Assembly: GCF_000758585.1 (NCBI RefSeq)
Contig: NZ_CP009281.1
Location: 1,488,001-1,552,000 of the forward strand
Reading direction: 5' to 3'
Length of the DNA: 64,000 nt
DNA from: Paenibacillus sp. FSL R5-0345
GTDB taxonomy: Bacteria; Bacillota; Bacilli; Paenibacillales; Paenibacillaceae
Position 1 is the first letter of the stretch. Each line of letters begins with the position of its first letter. Shown piece by piece: positions 1 through 8,842 of this stretch. The notes beneath the pieces were generated by a model that saw only the letters and a program-made list of their open reading frames with translations, did not search any database and had not been told where the DNA came from. The position numbers were made by a program, and so were the translations under genes.

Positions 1-318
1 CAATTGTTCGATGCCCTGCAGAAAGCGGCTTGGATGAAAGTAACTGCTGCCGAACACGAGCGTATGATGTTCCATCCTGACAGCTTCGGAGAACCTTGGA
101 CGATGGGGATATCCTCTATGCCCGGTTACCCACATGAAGATGTGAATCCGGCTTGGGTTGGTGTTGGATGTGTTGTTGCTGGGTTCCTTATGCTGGTGAT
201 CTCAGCATTTCCGACGCTTTGGAGAATGTTAATTGAGATTAACATTGGTACGATCTTGCTATCACTGGGTCTGATTGCGTACGGTCTGAAGATGCTAAGA
301 AACAATACGAGAGCGTAA
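1..318 (+). CDS. Membrane protein, C-terminal part (5' end outside window)
   Basis: The frame is already open at base 1, so this is the last 105 residues of a longer gene. The visible part has a soluble segment with several Met, His and acidic residues, then two hydrophobic stretches (about residues 50-70 and 78-97) that look like membrane helices, and a short basic tail. The stop lies 17 bases before the next gene, a LiaI/DUF4097-type envelope protein, so the two are probably co-transcribed. I do not recognise a family; a PspC-like or other envelope-stress protein would fit the context, but that is only inference. Confidence 0.7.
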   Translation, partial: QLFDALQKAAWMKVTAAEHERMMFHPDSFGEPWTMGISSMPGYPHEDVNPAWVGVGCVVAGFLMLVISAFPTLWRMLIEINIGTILLSLGLIAYGLKMLRNNTRA

Positions 319-335
319 GAAACGGGGATTTGACT

Positions 336-1427
336 ATGGGGAGATGGAAAATCGGGAGTTTTACTGCAGCTATAGGCTGCATTGCACTTGGTGTCATTAT
401 TGTGATGGCTCAGTATAATATGATCAGCTATGAAGTACTTGGTTATTTATGGCCAGCACTCTTGATCCTGTTCGGACTCGAGATGTTGCTAAGATTGTTT
501 ATCAAATCCGATGCCAAAAGTCGTGTGAGCGGTTGGGCAATCCTATTGATCATCCTGTTGGTTGGAGCAAGCAGTGCACAGAGCGTAATGGCCGGCGGCT
601 CACTTAGCAGTTTAATCGGGAATACACATTTAACTCCACTAAGCGGCAATGTCGAAGTGAAAGACAATATTACGACGCTGAAAATCGTACTTCCAAGTGG
701 AAAAGTAAAGGTCGAGGGAATAGATGGAAGCTCATTGGATTATGAGGGAAGCTTACTCCTACCTGGAAAATCACAAAGTGAAGCCGAAAGTGCGTTGGAA
801 AAGAAATGGAAATTAAAAACTGAGGGAGATACACTGATTATGGAGCTCGATACAGATCATAATTGGTTCTCTAATATTCAGTTTGGATTTAATACTAAAA
901 GTCCTTATTTAAATGTAAGTGTACCTAGCAGCCTTGCCGTTGAGGTAGATACTAGTGACGGGTCAATAGAAGCCTGGGATTTAAAGTCTGGCTTAGTGGT
1001 TGACACTAGTAATGGGGTTATAAATATTCATGATGTTGCTGGCGGAGTTGAGGCACACACCAGCAATGGATCACTGACTGTTCAGAACATCCAAGGTGGA
1101 GCGCAGCTCAAAAGCTCTAATGGTGCGATTATATTGGATAATATAGATGGAGCGTTGACCGCAAAGAGCAGCAACGGCAAGATCACTATTAATTCAGCAG
1201 TGACTGGAAAATGGAAATGTTCGTCTAGTAACGGAAAGATTACGGTGGGATTGCCAACTGTGTCCGATGCGAAGATTACAGCGGATACTAGCAATGGCTC
1301 ACTGAAGGGGAATGTCCCTTGGGATCTAGACGGGGACAGCTTTGGCACTGCCATTCTTGGTAAAGGAACTTATACTGTGGACCTAAGTACGAGTAATGGA
1401 AGTGTAACCGTGGATACAGCTGAATAA
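336..1427 (+). CDS. DUF4097-type protein with LiaI/LiaF-like membrane N-terminus
   Basis: This 363-aa protein begins with three hydrophobic helices (about residues 5-85), like the LiaI-LiaF transmembrane region of envelope-stress proteins. After that comes a beta-rich outer domain with recurring TSNG/SSNG turns (about eight copies between residues 205 and 360), typical of DUF4097/YvlB-type putative adhesins that form a right-handed beta structure. ATG at 336 is preferred over the in-frame TTG at 330 because the ACGGGG ribosome site at 322-327 is well spaced only for the ATG. It probably acts at the outer face of the membrane in envelope stress sensing; the exact role is unknown. Confidence 0.8.
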   Translation: MGRWKIGSFTAAIGCIALGVIIVMAQYNMISYEVLGYLWPALLILFGLEMLLRLFIKSDAKSRVSGWAILLIILLVGASSAQSVMAGGSLSSLIGNTHLTPLSGNVEVKDNITTLKIVLPSGKVKVEGIDGSSLDYEGSLLLPGKSQSEAESALEKKWKLKTEGDTLIMELDTDHNWFSNIQFGFNTKSPYLNVSVPSSLAVEVDTSDGSIEAWDLKSGLVVDTSNGVINIHDVAGGVEAHTSNGSLTVQNIQGGAQLKSSNGAIILDNIDGALTAKSSNGKITINSAVTGKWKCSSSNGKITVGLPTVSDAKITADTSNGSLKGNVPWDLDGDSFGTAILGKGTYTVDLSTSNGSVTVDTAE

Positions 1428-1440
1428 GTACGAACAAGAA

Positions 1441-1494
1441 AGGGAGTTAAGGCTTCAGCGATTGGTTCTGCTGAAGCCTTAGCTCCCTTTTTCA
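1441..1494 (+). terminator. Intrinsic terminator after the DUF4097 gene
   Basis: A long inverted repeat (AGGGAG.AAGGCTTCAGC pairing with GCTGAAGCCTT.CTCCCT) is followed by a T run. It sits between two convergent genes and its other strand may also serve the aldo/keto reductase. Confidence 0.85.
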
Positions 1495-1507
1495 AATTAT
1501 AAGAAAC

Positions 1508-2488
1508 CTACCAAGCGTAAGCTTTAGGAGCTTCTCCGCCCGGTCCTGGGAAGATCTCATCTAAACGTTTAAGGACAGATTCATCTAGCACAATCTCAAG
1601 ACTGCGCAGTGCACTCTCGAATTGCTCTAGTGTGCGTGGTCCAATAATTGGTGCGGTTACAGCAGGATTGGCTAATAACCATGCTAGTGCTACATTATCT
1701 TGTGGTTCCCCAAGCTCCATACATAAGCTTGCAAAAGCCTCAAGCTGATCTTTGTATTGCTCTACGCGCTCAGCATTTCCTCCACTGCGGCTGCCTTCTA
1801 TTTTCTTAAGTGCATTGCGTCCAAGAAGACCTCCATCCAGTGGGCTCCAAGGAATAACGCCTAATCCATGATGGAGAGAGGAGGGTAATACTTCAAGTTC
1901 AGGAAGGCGACAGGTGAGGCTGTATTTATGCTGCTCAGAAATCAAACCTAAAAAGCCACGTGCCTTCGCTTCTTGTTGGGCCACAGCGATATCCCATCCC
2001 GCAAAGTTACTGGAGCCGACATAACCAATCTTTCCTTGGTTTACAGCAAGCTCGAAAGCCCCCCACAGCTCGTCCCAAGAGACACTACGGTCAACATGAT
2101 GCATCTGGTATAATTCAATATGATCGGTCTGGAGACGCTGCAGAGACCCCTCTAGATGGCGGCGTATAATATAAGATGATAGTCCACCCTCATCATTAGG
2201 GCCATCGAGCTTATCGCTCATTGCACCGTATACCTTGGTAGCTAACACGACCTTTTCACGTCGCCCACCACCTTGCTTAAACCAACGACCAATAATCGTT
2301 TCTGTTAAACCGGAATTCTCACCCCAACCATAAATGTTAGCGGTATCAAAAAAATTAACACCTGCGTCGAGTGCAGCGTCCATAATACGGAAGGCTTCTT
2401 GTTCATCTGTTTGTGGGCCGAAGTTCATTGTTCCGAGACATAGCCGACTGACCTTCATACCGGATTTACCAAGCTTAGCATATTGCAC
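1508..2488 (-). CDS. Aldo/keto reductase
   Basis: A 326-aa cytosolic NAD(P)H-dependent oxidoreductase with the (beta/alpha)8 aldo-keto reductase fold. The catalytic tetrad is visible: Asp and Tyr in FFDTANIYG (about residues 47-54), Lys in LATKVYG and His in YQMHHVD. The C-terminal cofactor signature IIGPRTLEQF is intact. Length is normal for the AKR family. It is a single-gene unit that converges on the DUF4097 gene. The natural substrate cannot be read from sequence; these enzymes usually reduce small aldehydes and ketones, often in detoxification. Confidence 0.9.
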   Translation of the reverse strand: MQYAKLGKSGMKVSRLCLGTMNFGPQTDEQEAFRIMDAALDAGVNFFDTANIYGWGENSGLTETIIGRWFKQGGGRREKVVLATKVYGAMSDKLDGPNDEGGLSSYIIRRHLEGSLQRLQTDHIELYQMHHVDRSVSWDELWGAFELAVNQGKIGYVGSSNFAGWDIAVAQQEAKARGFLGLISEQHKYSLTCRLPELEVLPSSLHHGLGVIPWSPLDGGLLGRNALKKIEGSRSGGNAERVEQYKDQLEAFASLCMELGEPQDNVALAWLLANPAVTAPIIGPRTLEQFESALRSLEIVLDESVLKRLDEIFPGPGGEAPKAYAW

Positions 2489-2541
2489 TTCGCATTCACT
2501 CCTTAGGTAGATGATTTCAACTTAATTGTAAACATCTTCAG

Positions 2542-2576
2542 AAATAAGAGCAAATAAGAGCAAATAAGAGCAAATA
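2542..2576. repeat. 10-bp direct repeat, about 3.5 copies
   Basis: AAATAAGAGC is repeated three times in tandem plus a partial copy, in the divergent spacer between the aldo/keto reductase and leuB. It may be a slippage-prone tract or a regulatory spacing element. Confidence 0.8.
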
Positions 2577-2736
2577 TGAAGCGGCAATTTGGATAAGTTG
2601 TCTTATCTCATTGGATTATAGGCTATGCCTATCAACTCAATAGAATCTATATCTTTGTCCTTTACGACTGGGTATGATACAACAATATAAAGAAGAACTA
2701 TGTCTGTTAGAGCAGACCACTTGAGGAGTGACTGAG

Positions 2737-3819
2737 ATGAGTGAGGTTAAAAAAATCGCCGTAATCGCAGGGGACGGTATTGGACCTGAAGTAGTAGCTG
2801 AAGCAGAAAAAGTATTGAAAGCAACGGAAGAAGTATTTGGTTATGCTTTTGAAACGGAGCACGCTCTTTTTGGAGGCATTGCAATAGACGAAAGAGGCAC
2901 ACCGCTGCCGGAAGATACACTGGAAATCTGTCGCAGTGCTGACGCCGTATTACTGGGAGCTGTAGGCGGACCGAAGTGGGATAACAATTCTAAGGAGCTT
3001 CGTCCTGAAACCGGATTGCTTGGCATTCGCAAAGCGCTTGGATTGTTCTCAAACTTACGTCCAGCAGTCGTATTTGATTGCCTAAAGGACGCTTCGACAT
3101 TGAAGCCAGAAGTGCTGGAAGGTACCGATCTTATGGTCGTTCGTGAGCTGACTGGTGGGATTTATTTCGGAGATAAACTGCGTCGTCAAGGTGAACATGG
3201 TGAAGAAGCAGTGGATACCTGTGTATATAACGTAATGGAAGTGGAACGAATTGTGCGTCAGGCTTTTGAGATTGCTGGCAAGCGTCGCAATAAGCTGGCA
3301 AGTGTTGATAAAGCGAATGTACTTGAAACTTCACGGTTATGGCGTGAGGTCGTAAATAAGATTGCTCCAGAATATCCTGAGGTAGAGGTTGAGCATGTAC
3401 TCGTTGATAACTGTGCAATGCAGCTGCTGCGTCGTCCAGCTAGCTTTGATGTAATCGTTACCGAGAACATGTTTGGTGACATTCTGAGCGACGAGGCTGC
3501 GATGTTGACAGGCTCTATCGGTATGCTTGCTTCCGCTTCGATGGGCGATGGTAACTACGGTCTCTACGAGCCCGTTCACGGCTCCGCACCTGATATTGCC
3601 GGACAAGGACTTGCGAACCCGATTGCAACAATCTTGTCCTTAGCACTAATGTACCGTTTAACCTTTGGTTATGAGGATGCGGCTGCTGCGATAGAGGCTG
3701 CAGTAGCTGAAGTATTGGATGCAGGACACCGTACAAGTGATATCGCCGTAGATAAGAGCAAAGCGATCAGTACATCTGAAATGGGCGACCTGATTGTTGC
3801 AGCTATCCGCAAAGCATAA
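2737..3819 (+). CDS. leuB: 3-isopropylmalate dehydrogenase
   Basis: A 360-aa cytosolic enzyme that oxidises and decarboxylates 3-isopropylmalate to 2-oxoisocaproate with NAD+, the third step of leucine biosynthesis. The N-terminal GDGIGPEV loop, the [12 protein letters not shown] substrate/cofactor segment, the GGIYFG stretch and the metal-binding [11 protein letters not shown] motif are all intact. The in-frame GTG at 2728 overlaps the ribosome site GAGGAG (2723-2728), so ATG 2737 is the likely start. No leuA, leuC or leuD lies nearby, so this gene is apparently detached from a leu operon. Homologous tartrate/isocitrate dehydrogenases are less likely given the leader residues and length. Confidence 0.95.
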   Translation: MSEVKKIAVIAGDGIGPEVVAEAEKVLKATEEVFGYAFETEHALFGGIAIDERGTPLPEDTLEICRSADAVLLGAVGGPKWDNNSKELRPETGLLGIRKALGLFSNLRPAVVFDCLKDASTLKPEVLEGTDLMVVRELTGGIYFGDKLRRQGEHGEEAVDTCVYNVMEVERIVRQAFEIAGKRRNKLASVDKANVLETSRLWREVVNKIAPEYPEVEVEHVLVDNCAMQLLRRPASFDVIVTENMFGDILSDEAAMLTGSIGMLASASMGDGNYGLYEPVHGSAPDIAGQGLANPIATILSLALMYRLTFGYEDAAAAIEAAVAEVLDAGHRTSDIAVDKSKAISTSEMGDLIVAAIRKA

Positions 3820-3864
3820 TAATTTCTAATTTCTAATTACGATTATAGGGGAATTTGTCTAAGA

Positions 3865-3893
3865 TTGACTTTGATTTTGTACGATGATACCAT
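3865..3893 (+). promoter_or_regulatory. Putative sigma-A promoter of the peroxiredoxin gene
   Basis: TTGACT (3865-3870) and TACCAT (3888-3893) are separated by 17 bp, about 90 bp before the peroxiredoxin start. Confidence 0.45.
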
Positions 3894-3980
3894 TTGATAT
3901 GTAGACAAGATGTAAATTATTCCAGCATATCACGACAAGAAATGGTTGGTTTCTTACATAATCAAAGGAGGATTTTGGCA

Positions 3981-4520
3981 ATGGCTGAGCGTTTAGTAGG
4001 TAGACCAGCTCCAGATTTTACTATGCAAACCGTATCAGGTGATGGTAAGGATTTTGGTAAAGTAAGTCTGTCCGACTATCGTGGCAAATGGCTGGTATTC
4101 TTCTTTTATCCTCTGGACTTCACTTTTGTATGTCCGACTGAAATCACAGCTCTCAGTGAAGCAGCTGCGCAGTTCGAAGCGCTTGATACAGAAATTCTCG
4201 GCGCAAGTGTAGATTCGATCCACAGCCACAAAGCATGGATCAATACACCTAAGGATTCGAATGGTCTTGGCCGTTTGAATTTCCCGCTTGCTGCTGATAT
4301 TACTAAACAAGTTGCTAAAGACTACGGCATTCTGATTGAAGAAGAAGGTATTGCATTGCGTGGATTGTTCATCATTGATCCTGAAGGTGAATTGAAATAT
4401 CAGGTTGTTAATCACAATGATGTAGGTCGCAGCGTAGAAGAAACACTTCGTGTCCTGCAAGCCCTGCAATCTGGTGGCTTATGCCCTATGAACTGGAAAC
4501 CAGGTGACAGAAACCTTTAA
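3981..4520 (+). CDS. 2-Cys peroxiredoxin (AhpC/Prx1 family)
   Basis: A 179-aa cytosolic thiol peroxidase that reduces hydrogen peroxide and organic peroxides. The peroxidatic Cys51 lies in FTFVCPTE and the resolving Cys168 in GGLCPMNW, the arrangement of typical homodimeric 2-Cys peroxiredoxins. The start ATG follows AAAGGAGG at 3964-3971; an upstream in-frame extension from 3894 has no ribosome site and is not conserved-looking. It is a monocistron closed by a terminator. No ahpF is present here, so thioredoxin or another reductase probably recycles it. Confidence 0.93.
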   Translation: MAERLVGRPAPDFTMQTVSGDGKDFGKVSLSDYRGKWLVFFFYPLDFTFVCPTEITALSEAAAQFEALDTEILGASVDSIHSHKAWINTPKDSNGLGRLNFPLAADITKQVAKDYGILIEEEGIALRGLFIIDPEGELKYQVVNHNDVGRSVEETLRVLQALQSGGLCPMNWKPGDRNL

Positions 4521-4561
4521 ATGTTGTTCTGCTATTATCTGATCTTTGATATTCTGATTTC

Positions 4562-4600
4562 GACCTCCTTGCAGAAGTTTTTCTGTATGGAGGTTTTTTG
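4562..4600 (+). terminator. Intrinsic terminator after the peroxiredoxin gene
   Basis: ACCTCC pairs with GGAGGT around an inner GCAGAA/TTCTGT stem, followed by six T residues. Confidence 0.8.
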
Positions 4601-4630
4601 CACCAAAAAAGACTTAAATAAAAAATGGAT

Positions 4631-4659
4631 TTGAAAATAGGCGTGAAAAGTTATATTAT
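4631..4659 (+). promoter_or_regulatory. Putative sigma-A promoter
   Basis: TTGAAA (4631-4636) and TATTAT (4654-4659) have a 17-bp spacer, about 90 bp before the zinc-ribbon gene at 4749. Confidence 0.5.
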
Positions 4660-4748
4660 GTCCTCGAGTGGAGGAATCTCCATTGGGGTAATGTAATACA
4701 ATAATAAAAACTCAGATGGGTTAGTTATTCTAAGGAGGGTGAACAAAT

Positions 4749-5156
4749 ATGAGCTTTTGCTGTGGAGCGAGTATGGTAGGAACAAAGGGAACCCTTAAAC
4801 ATTATCGCACGCAAGTCCATAATGTTCCCCTGCTTTTTTGTCCGGTATGTCATCGTGTAGAGGTTCACTATAAGGTCGAAAACGAGTATGAGATCTTGGC
4901 GGAATACGCACATGGAGACGGTGTTACTGATGTGGATTTTCAGGACTATGTCATGGAAGACGAAACTGCAATATTCGAGAATGTCATTAACATCGAGAGT
5001 GAAGAGCCTCTAGCTATTGTGCGGAGTCAGATCGATATGGCGCTTGACCTGCTTGCTGTAGCCAAACAGATTGAGGATACGAAGTGGGAACGGGAATTGA
5101 AGAAAAGATTAGCTGTGATGAGTCAAAGACGCCTTCGTCTGCAACAGAAAGCGTAA
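4749..5156 (+). CDS. YgiT-like zinc-ribbon hypothetical protein
   Basis: A 135-aa protein with Cys4-Cys5 near the N-terminus and a CPVC knuckle at about residues 31-34, which together suggest a YgiT-type zinc finger. The middle is acidic and the C-terminus is a charged helix ending in Arg/Lys. A strong AAGGAGGG ribosome site precedes the ATG. It has its own promoter and terminator. No antitoxin HTH or toxin partner is visible, so it is probably not part of an MqsRA-like module. Function unknown. Confidence 0.75.
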   Translation: MSFCCGASMVGTKGTLKHYRTQVHNVPLLFCPVCHRVEVHYKVENEYEILAEYAHGDGVTDVDFQDYVMEDETAIFENVINIESEEPLAIVRSQIDMALDLLAVAKQIEDTKWERELKKRLAVMSQRRLRLQQKA

Positions 5157-5196
5157 GATTGTTTACAATTTGGGTCTGACCCATTTCTTTATCAAG

Positions 5197-5229
5197 GCCT
5201 TCGCAACTGCGAGGGCTTTTAGCTTTTTC
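5197..5229 (+). terminator. Intrinsic terminator
   Basis: GCCTTCGCA pairs with TGCGAGGGC (one G-T pair) over a three-base loop, followed by T-rich sequence. Confidence 0.75.
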
Positions 5230-5339
5230 TAAATTTTTCTTAAAAGTGTTTAAATCAATTGAACGAATTAATAGTAATAAATATAATTAGATGTGATTTT
5301 TTATATGTCTTTGGAATCATTTTATGAATTTTTTTATCA

Positions 5340-5346
5340 TTCGACA
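5340..5346 (-). promoter_or_regulatory. Putative Spo0A box
   Basis: TTCGACA is the exact complement of the 0A-box core TGTCGAA. It lies about 180 bp before a soluble histidine kinase and about 60 bp before a possible sigma-H promoter. A 7-bp site can occur by chance; context raises its likelihood. Confidence 0.35.
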
Positions 5347-5403
5347 GTTTCTCTGATTGCGTTGTCTACTTCACTTGGATATGATTGGAATATAATTGAA
5401 CCG

Positions 5404-5433
5404 GTTGGAAAAAGTGCAACGATTACCGAATGT
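5404..5433 (+). promoter_or_regulatory. Putative sigma-H promoter of the histidine kinase
   Basis: GTTGGAAAA, 12 bp, then ACCGAATGT fits the sigma-H pattern RnAGGAwww-N11-12-RnnGAATww with few mismatches. Sigma-H and Spo0A control of a PAS kinase would match the B. subtilis kinA logic. Inferred by eye. Confidence 0.35.
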
Positions 5434-5524
5434 TCTGGCGGCTTCGTCATATACTCAAATACATAGTAATTTGATGTCGCTTTAGCGTCTTCGTCAAATG
5501 CAGTAAAAGGGGGAACTTCGTATC

Positions 5525-6631
5525 GTGATTAGCCAATATCAAGAAAGTCTTCTATTACCGGGAAGAACCTATCAATCAGGACCTGTGGATACTACATACG
5601 AGGATGTACTAGAGAATATTGACAGCGGAATCATGCTTTTTGATGAAGAGGGAGTTATAAGTTTTGTAAATAAGCAAATGTACGGGATGCTTGAATTAAC
5701 CCGTCACTCCCTTGTTGGCTGTACAATATCACACCTGTTATCTAACGTTCGACTGAGCCGCTTTAAGAAAAAGCAAGTACTGCAAAGCTATAGAGAGATG
5801 GTATACAAAGGAAAATCAAATTATGAGTTTTTAGACGAGTATGGCCGGTACTGGAAGGTTACACTATGCTGTGGAGAACAAATGAAGGGTTGTTATTTGT
5901 TTACAGTTAAAGAAATCTCCGATTATAAGTTGATTGAGCAAACGGCTTACCAGAACGATAGTTTGGCTATGCTAGGTAAATTATCTGCATCTATTGCCCA
6001 TGAAATCCGGAATCCCTTAACCGCAATTCGTGGATTTATTCAATTGCTTCACCCGCATCTACAGCAGCTTGGGAAGCAGGAATACGGCAAGATAATCTTG
6101 GCAGAGATCGATCGTGCCAATGATATCATTCATGAATTCCTTACTTCCTCCAAGCCGTCAGTTCCTCAAGTGGGAATGATTCCTGTGTCAGCTTTACTCA
6201 AGGAAGTAGTGCTGCTTACAGAGAGCGAAGCCCTGATGAAAGGTTGCCAGATCAATCTACATCCTTTTCAGGAGGGAGATATGATGATTTCTGGAGATGT
6301 AAAACAAATGAAACAGGTAGTCCTCAACCTGATTAGAAACGCTATGGAGGCCGTTGCGGATAGAGCAGATGGTCTAATGGGTATAATAGAGGTTGGAGCC
6401 CACAGAGAGGGTTCTGAGGTCCGTATGTTCATTTCTGATAACGGTAAGGGCATGGATATCCGTACACTGGACAGGTTATTCAATCCATTTTTTACGACAA
6501 AAGAGAATGGGACAGGGCTAGGGCTTTCCGTGAGTGACCGAATCATCAAAAATCATGGCGGATGTATTTCTGTCAGTAGTAGAGTTAACGAAGGTACTCA
6601 TTTTGTAATCTCATTGCCATTAATCCATTAG
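5525..6631 (+). CDS. Soluble PAS-domain sensor histidine kinase, sporulation-kinase type
   Basis: A 368-aa cytosolic kinase. A PAS domain (about residues 22-135) is followed by a HisKA domain with phospho-acceptor His159 in SIAHEIRNPLTAIRG, and an HATPase domain with N-box NLIRNAMEAV, G1 ISDNGKGMD, F-box FNPFFTTK and G2 GTGLGLSV. There is no membrane segment. The HisKA sequence with GFIQLL resembles kinases that feed the Spo0F/Spo0A phosphorelay. There is no adjacent response regulator, so it is an orphan kinase, as sporulation kinases are. The GTG start is supported by AAAAGGGGG about 10 bases upstream. Assignment to sporulation is inference. Confidence 0.85.
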   Translation: MISQYQESLLLPGRTYQSGPVDTTYEDVLENIDSGIMLFDEEGVISFVNKQMYGMLELTRHSLVGCTISHLLSNVRLSRFKKKQVLQSYREMVYKGKSNYEFLDEYGRYWKVTLCCGEQMKGCYLFTVKEISDYKLIEQTAYQNDSLAMLGKLSASIAHEIRNPLTAIRGFIQLLHPHLQQLGKQEYGKIILAEIDRANDIIHEFLTSSKPSVPQVGMIPVSALLKEVVLLTESEALMKGCQINLHPFQEGDMMISGDVKQMKQVVLNLIRNAMEAVADRADGLMGIIEVGAHREGSEVRMFISDNGKGMDIRTLDRLFNPFFTTKENGTGLGLSVSDRIIKNHGGCISVSSRVNEGTHFVISLPLIH

Positions 6632-6754
6632 TACATTCGAATAGAATATATAGTGTTTAAGAGGCTGATCCCTGCGGATAATACAGATGCAGAGATCGGC
6701 CTTGCTTATGTTACAATGGGGGTTGGTTTTGGGAGACAAATGGAGGTAGACACA

Positions 6755-8260
6755 ATGAATATAGAATTTAATAGTGGCAGTGCCATTAATGAAATACAGG
6801 GTGATGCCCTTATTCTTATCATCTCTGAGTCGGAAGCCCAACATGGCGGCCTCTCAGAGAGGTGGAATGACAGAATTCGATTATTAGGAAAGTCAGGTCT
6901 CTTTAGTGGGAAGCTGAATCAGACTTATGTACTGCCATTAGATTATCCATCTGGTTGTCCTGTAGCTATTTTAGTTGGAAAAGGGGACCAATTACTTAGT
7001 ACTGAAGACCTACGTCAAATGGCGGTTCAGATAGCACGTGCAGCACTTCGATTGAAGGCAATACAGCTAGTGTTTCAGTTGCCTGAAGGTGTTCAGGAGC
7101 TAACAGAAGATAAGGATATCGTATCTATTGCCTATGCGTTGTCTGAGGGGTTGTCACTTGGTTCCTATCGTCGTCCCACCTATAAGCAGGAGCAATCTCA
7201 ATATACAGGTCCAAACTCGGTTATTTTTACTATCGAGAAGAAGCCAGCGGATACTTTCGAGCGTGACTGGAATCTGGGCATGCAGAGAGGGCTGGCTTTT
7301 GGTGAGGCTACGAATCTGGCACGGAACTTGACGAATATGCCCGGCAATCTGCTGACTCCATCTGACCTTGCTGTGGCCGCTATAGAAGTTGCTGAACGTT
7401 ATGGATTTCCTTCCGAAGTGCTGGATGAACGGGAAATTGAGCAAAAAGGAATGGGCGGATTGCTCGCAGTCGGAAAAGGAAGTGTAAACCCTCCGCGAAT
7501 GATCGTCATCCGTTACCAGGGAACGGGGCATTGGGATAATGTAGTGGGGCTGGTCGGTAAAGGGATTACTTTTGATACGGGGGGAATTTCCTTAAAAAGA
7601 GCTCCAGGCATGGAAGAGTTAATCAGTGATATGGGAGGCGCAGCGGCTGTGCTTGGAGTCATGGAGGCATTAGGCCGATTACGTCCACGAATTAATGTCG
7701 TAATGGTCATTCCATCCGCTGAGAATATGCCATCTGCTAATGCCTTTAAACCCGGGGATATCATTACATCAATGAGCGGAAGAACCATAGAAGTATTGAA
7801 TACCGATGCAGAAGGGAGACTTGTACTTGGGGATGCGCTGACCTATGCCCGGGAATGGGGAGCGAAACGAGTTATTGATGTCGCTACGCTGACAGGTGCA
7901 GTGTTGTCGACATTAGGAGATATAGCTACAGGTGCTGTTACTAACAACGAGGAATTTATGGAGCAGTTTCTGACAGCAGCTAATGTTTCGGGTGAGAAAA
8001 TATGGCAGCTTCCGGCTTACCCGGAATTCCGTGAAATGCTAAAGAGTGAAGTTGCCGATATCCGTAACACCGCAGGAAGATTCGGGGGAGCCACTACCGC
8101 TGGGTTATTTGTAGGTGAGTTTGCGGAAGGTCTGCCGTGGATACACCTAGATATTGCTGGAACTGCATTTCTTTCTAAAGAACGTGGAGTTAATCCTAGA
8201 GGCGGTACAGGAGTCATGGTTCGCACATTGGTTCAGTGGTTGCTCGGCGAAAGCGAATGA
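6755..8260 (+). CDS. pepA: Leucyl aminopeptidase (M17 family)
   Basis: A 501-aa cytosolic di-metal aminopeptidase that removes N-terminal residues, preferably Leu, from peptides. The catalytic C-terminal domain carries GKGITFDTGGISLK, the family signature NTDAEGRL with metal-binding Asp and Glu, and VATLTGA. The N-terminal macro-like domain is complete. The longer reading frame from 6653 is not used: GGAGG at 6742-6746 places the start at ATG 6755. Family members form hexamers. It is transcribed alone, ending at a strong terminator. Confidence 0.93.
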   Translation: MNIEFNSGSAINEIQGDALILIISESEAQHGGLSERWNDRIRLLGKSGLFSGKLNQTYVLPLDYPSGCPVAILVGKGDQLLSTEDLRQMAVQIARAALRLKAIQLVFQLPEGVQELTEDKDIVSIAYALSEGLSLGSYRRPTYKQEQSQYTGPNSVIFTIEKKPADTFERDWNLGMQRGLAFGEATNLARNLTNMPGNLLTPSDLAVAAIEVAERYGFPSEVLDEREIEQKGMGGLLAVGKGSVNPPRMIVIRYQGTGHWDNVVGLVGKGITFDTGGISLKRAPGMEELISDMGGAAAVLGVMEALGRLRPRINVVMVIPSAENMPSANAFKPGDIITSMSGRTIEVLNTDAEGRLVLGDALTYAREWGAKRVIDVATLTGAVLSTLGDIATGAVTNNEEFMEQFLTAANVSGEKIWQLPAYPEFREMLKSEVADIRNTAGRFGGATTAGLFVGEFAEGLPWIHLDIAGTAFLSKERGVNPRGGTGVMVRTLVQWLLGESE

Positions 8261-8283
8261 TTAGCTCTTCATAATCAACAAAT

Positions 8284-8343
8284 AGAAACCTCGCCTTAGG
8301 GAGATGGTCTGTATGACCGACCATTCCCTAAGGCGAGGTTTCT
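8284..8343. terminator. Strong bidirectional terminator
   Basis: A nearly perfect inverted repeat of more than 20 bp (AGAAACCTCGCCTTAGGGA and its complement) with T-rich flanks on both sides. It separates convergent pepA and the minus-strand feo-linked genes. Confidence 0.85.
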
Positions 8344-8367
8344 TTGCTTTTGTAATAATGCTGAAGA

Positions 8368-8514
8368 TTAAATATTGCCACTGGATTTTTTAGCCTTCGA
8401 TTGAGAAGTAAAGGATTGAATACTGTTCATAATTTTATCGCGAGTTCCCTTATTCTTCAGTAAATAGGCTACGCCCAATGCGGCTGTTGTGAAAAATGTT
8501 TTTTTTGTGTTCAT
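8368..8514 (-). CDS. 48-aa small basic protein
   Basis: A short frame starting ATG with an excellent AAGGAGG ribosome site 6 bases upstream. The product begins with MNTKKTFFTTAALGVAYLLK, a short hydrophobic stretch after two lysines, then a Lys/Ser/Arg-rich tail ending SSGNI. It lies about 100 bp downstream of the Cys-rich FeoB partner on the same strand. It resembles the small helix-plus-basic-tail proteins often seen in Paenibacillaceae; no function can be assigned. Confidence 0.65.
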   Translation of the reverse strand: MNTKKTFFTTAALGVAYLLKNKGTRDKIMNSIQSFTSQSKAKKSSGNI

Positions 8515-8617
8515 AGTGATTACCTCCTTGGTATAGTCTGTAATTGCTTATAACAAACATACCCGAAAGCTTTGAAAGCTAAACTATGAACCCTTACATA
8601 TAACTGTTAGTGCAAGC

Positions 8618-8797
8618 CTAATTCTTCTTGTTAACAGGTGTTGAGCAGCAGGAGAGGGGAGAATCTAAAGACGCTGCTGAACAGCTCTTGCCCTTATCAC
8701 AGCCAGCGCAAGCGCCTTGCTTGCCCTTTTGCACATGTCGATAGATGATCCAGCCTGAATAACCGAAGATCAGAGTGACGATTAGAACATTTATCAT
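8618..8797 (-). CDS. FeoB-associated Cys-rich membrane protein
   Basis: A 59-aa protein with one N-terminal membrane helix (about residues 2-20), then a cysteine-rich tail with a CAGC pair, KSCS and a CC pair. This architecture is that of the FeoB-associated Cys-rich family, thought to sit beside FeoB in the membrane and bind or sense iron or redox state. It follows feoB by 45 bases and has a GGGGG-type ribosome site. It is too short for usual gene-length cut-offs. Confidence 0.85.
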   Translation of the reverse strand: MINVLIVTLIFGYSGWIIYRHVQKGKQGACAGCDKGKSCSAASLDSPLSCCSTPVNKKN

Positions 8798-8842
8798 TAC
8801 GGTGCCCCCACTTTCATTAAGAGAATCAACAAATTACAAGTT

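Noticed and set aside
3131-3736. Antisense ORFs inside leuB
   Set aside because: They are shadow frames opposite a strongly conserved gene, with no start signals or recognisable products.
3894-3980. PerR box and N-terminal extension of the peroxiredoxin
   Set aside because: No symmetric PerR-type 7-1-7 site was found, and the extension lacks a ribosome site while the internal ATG has a strong one.
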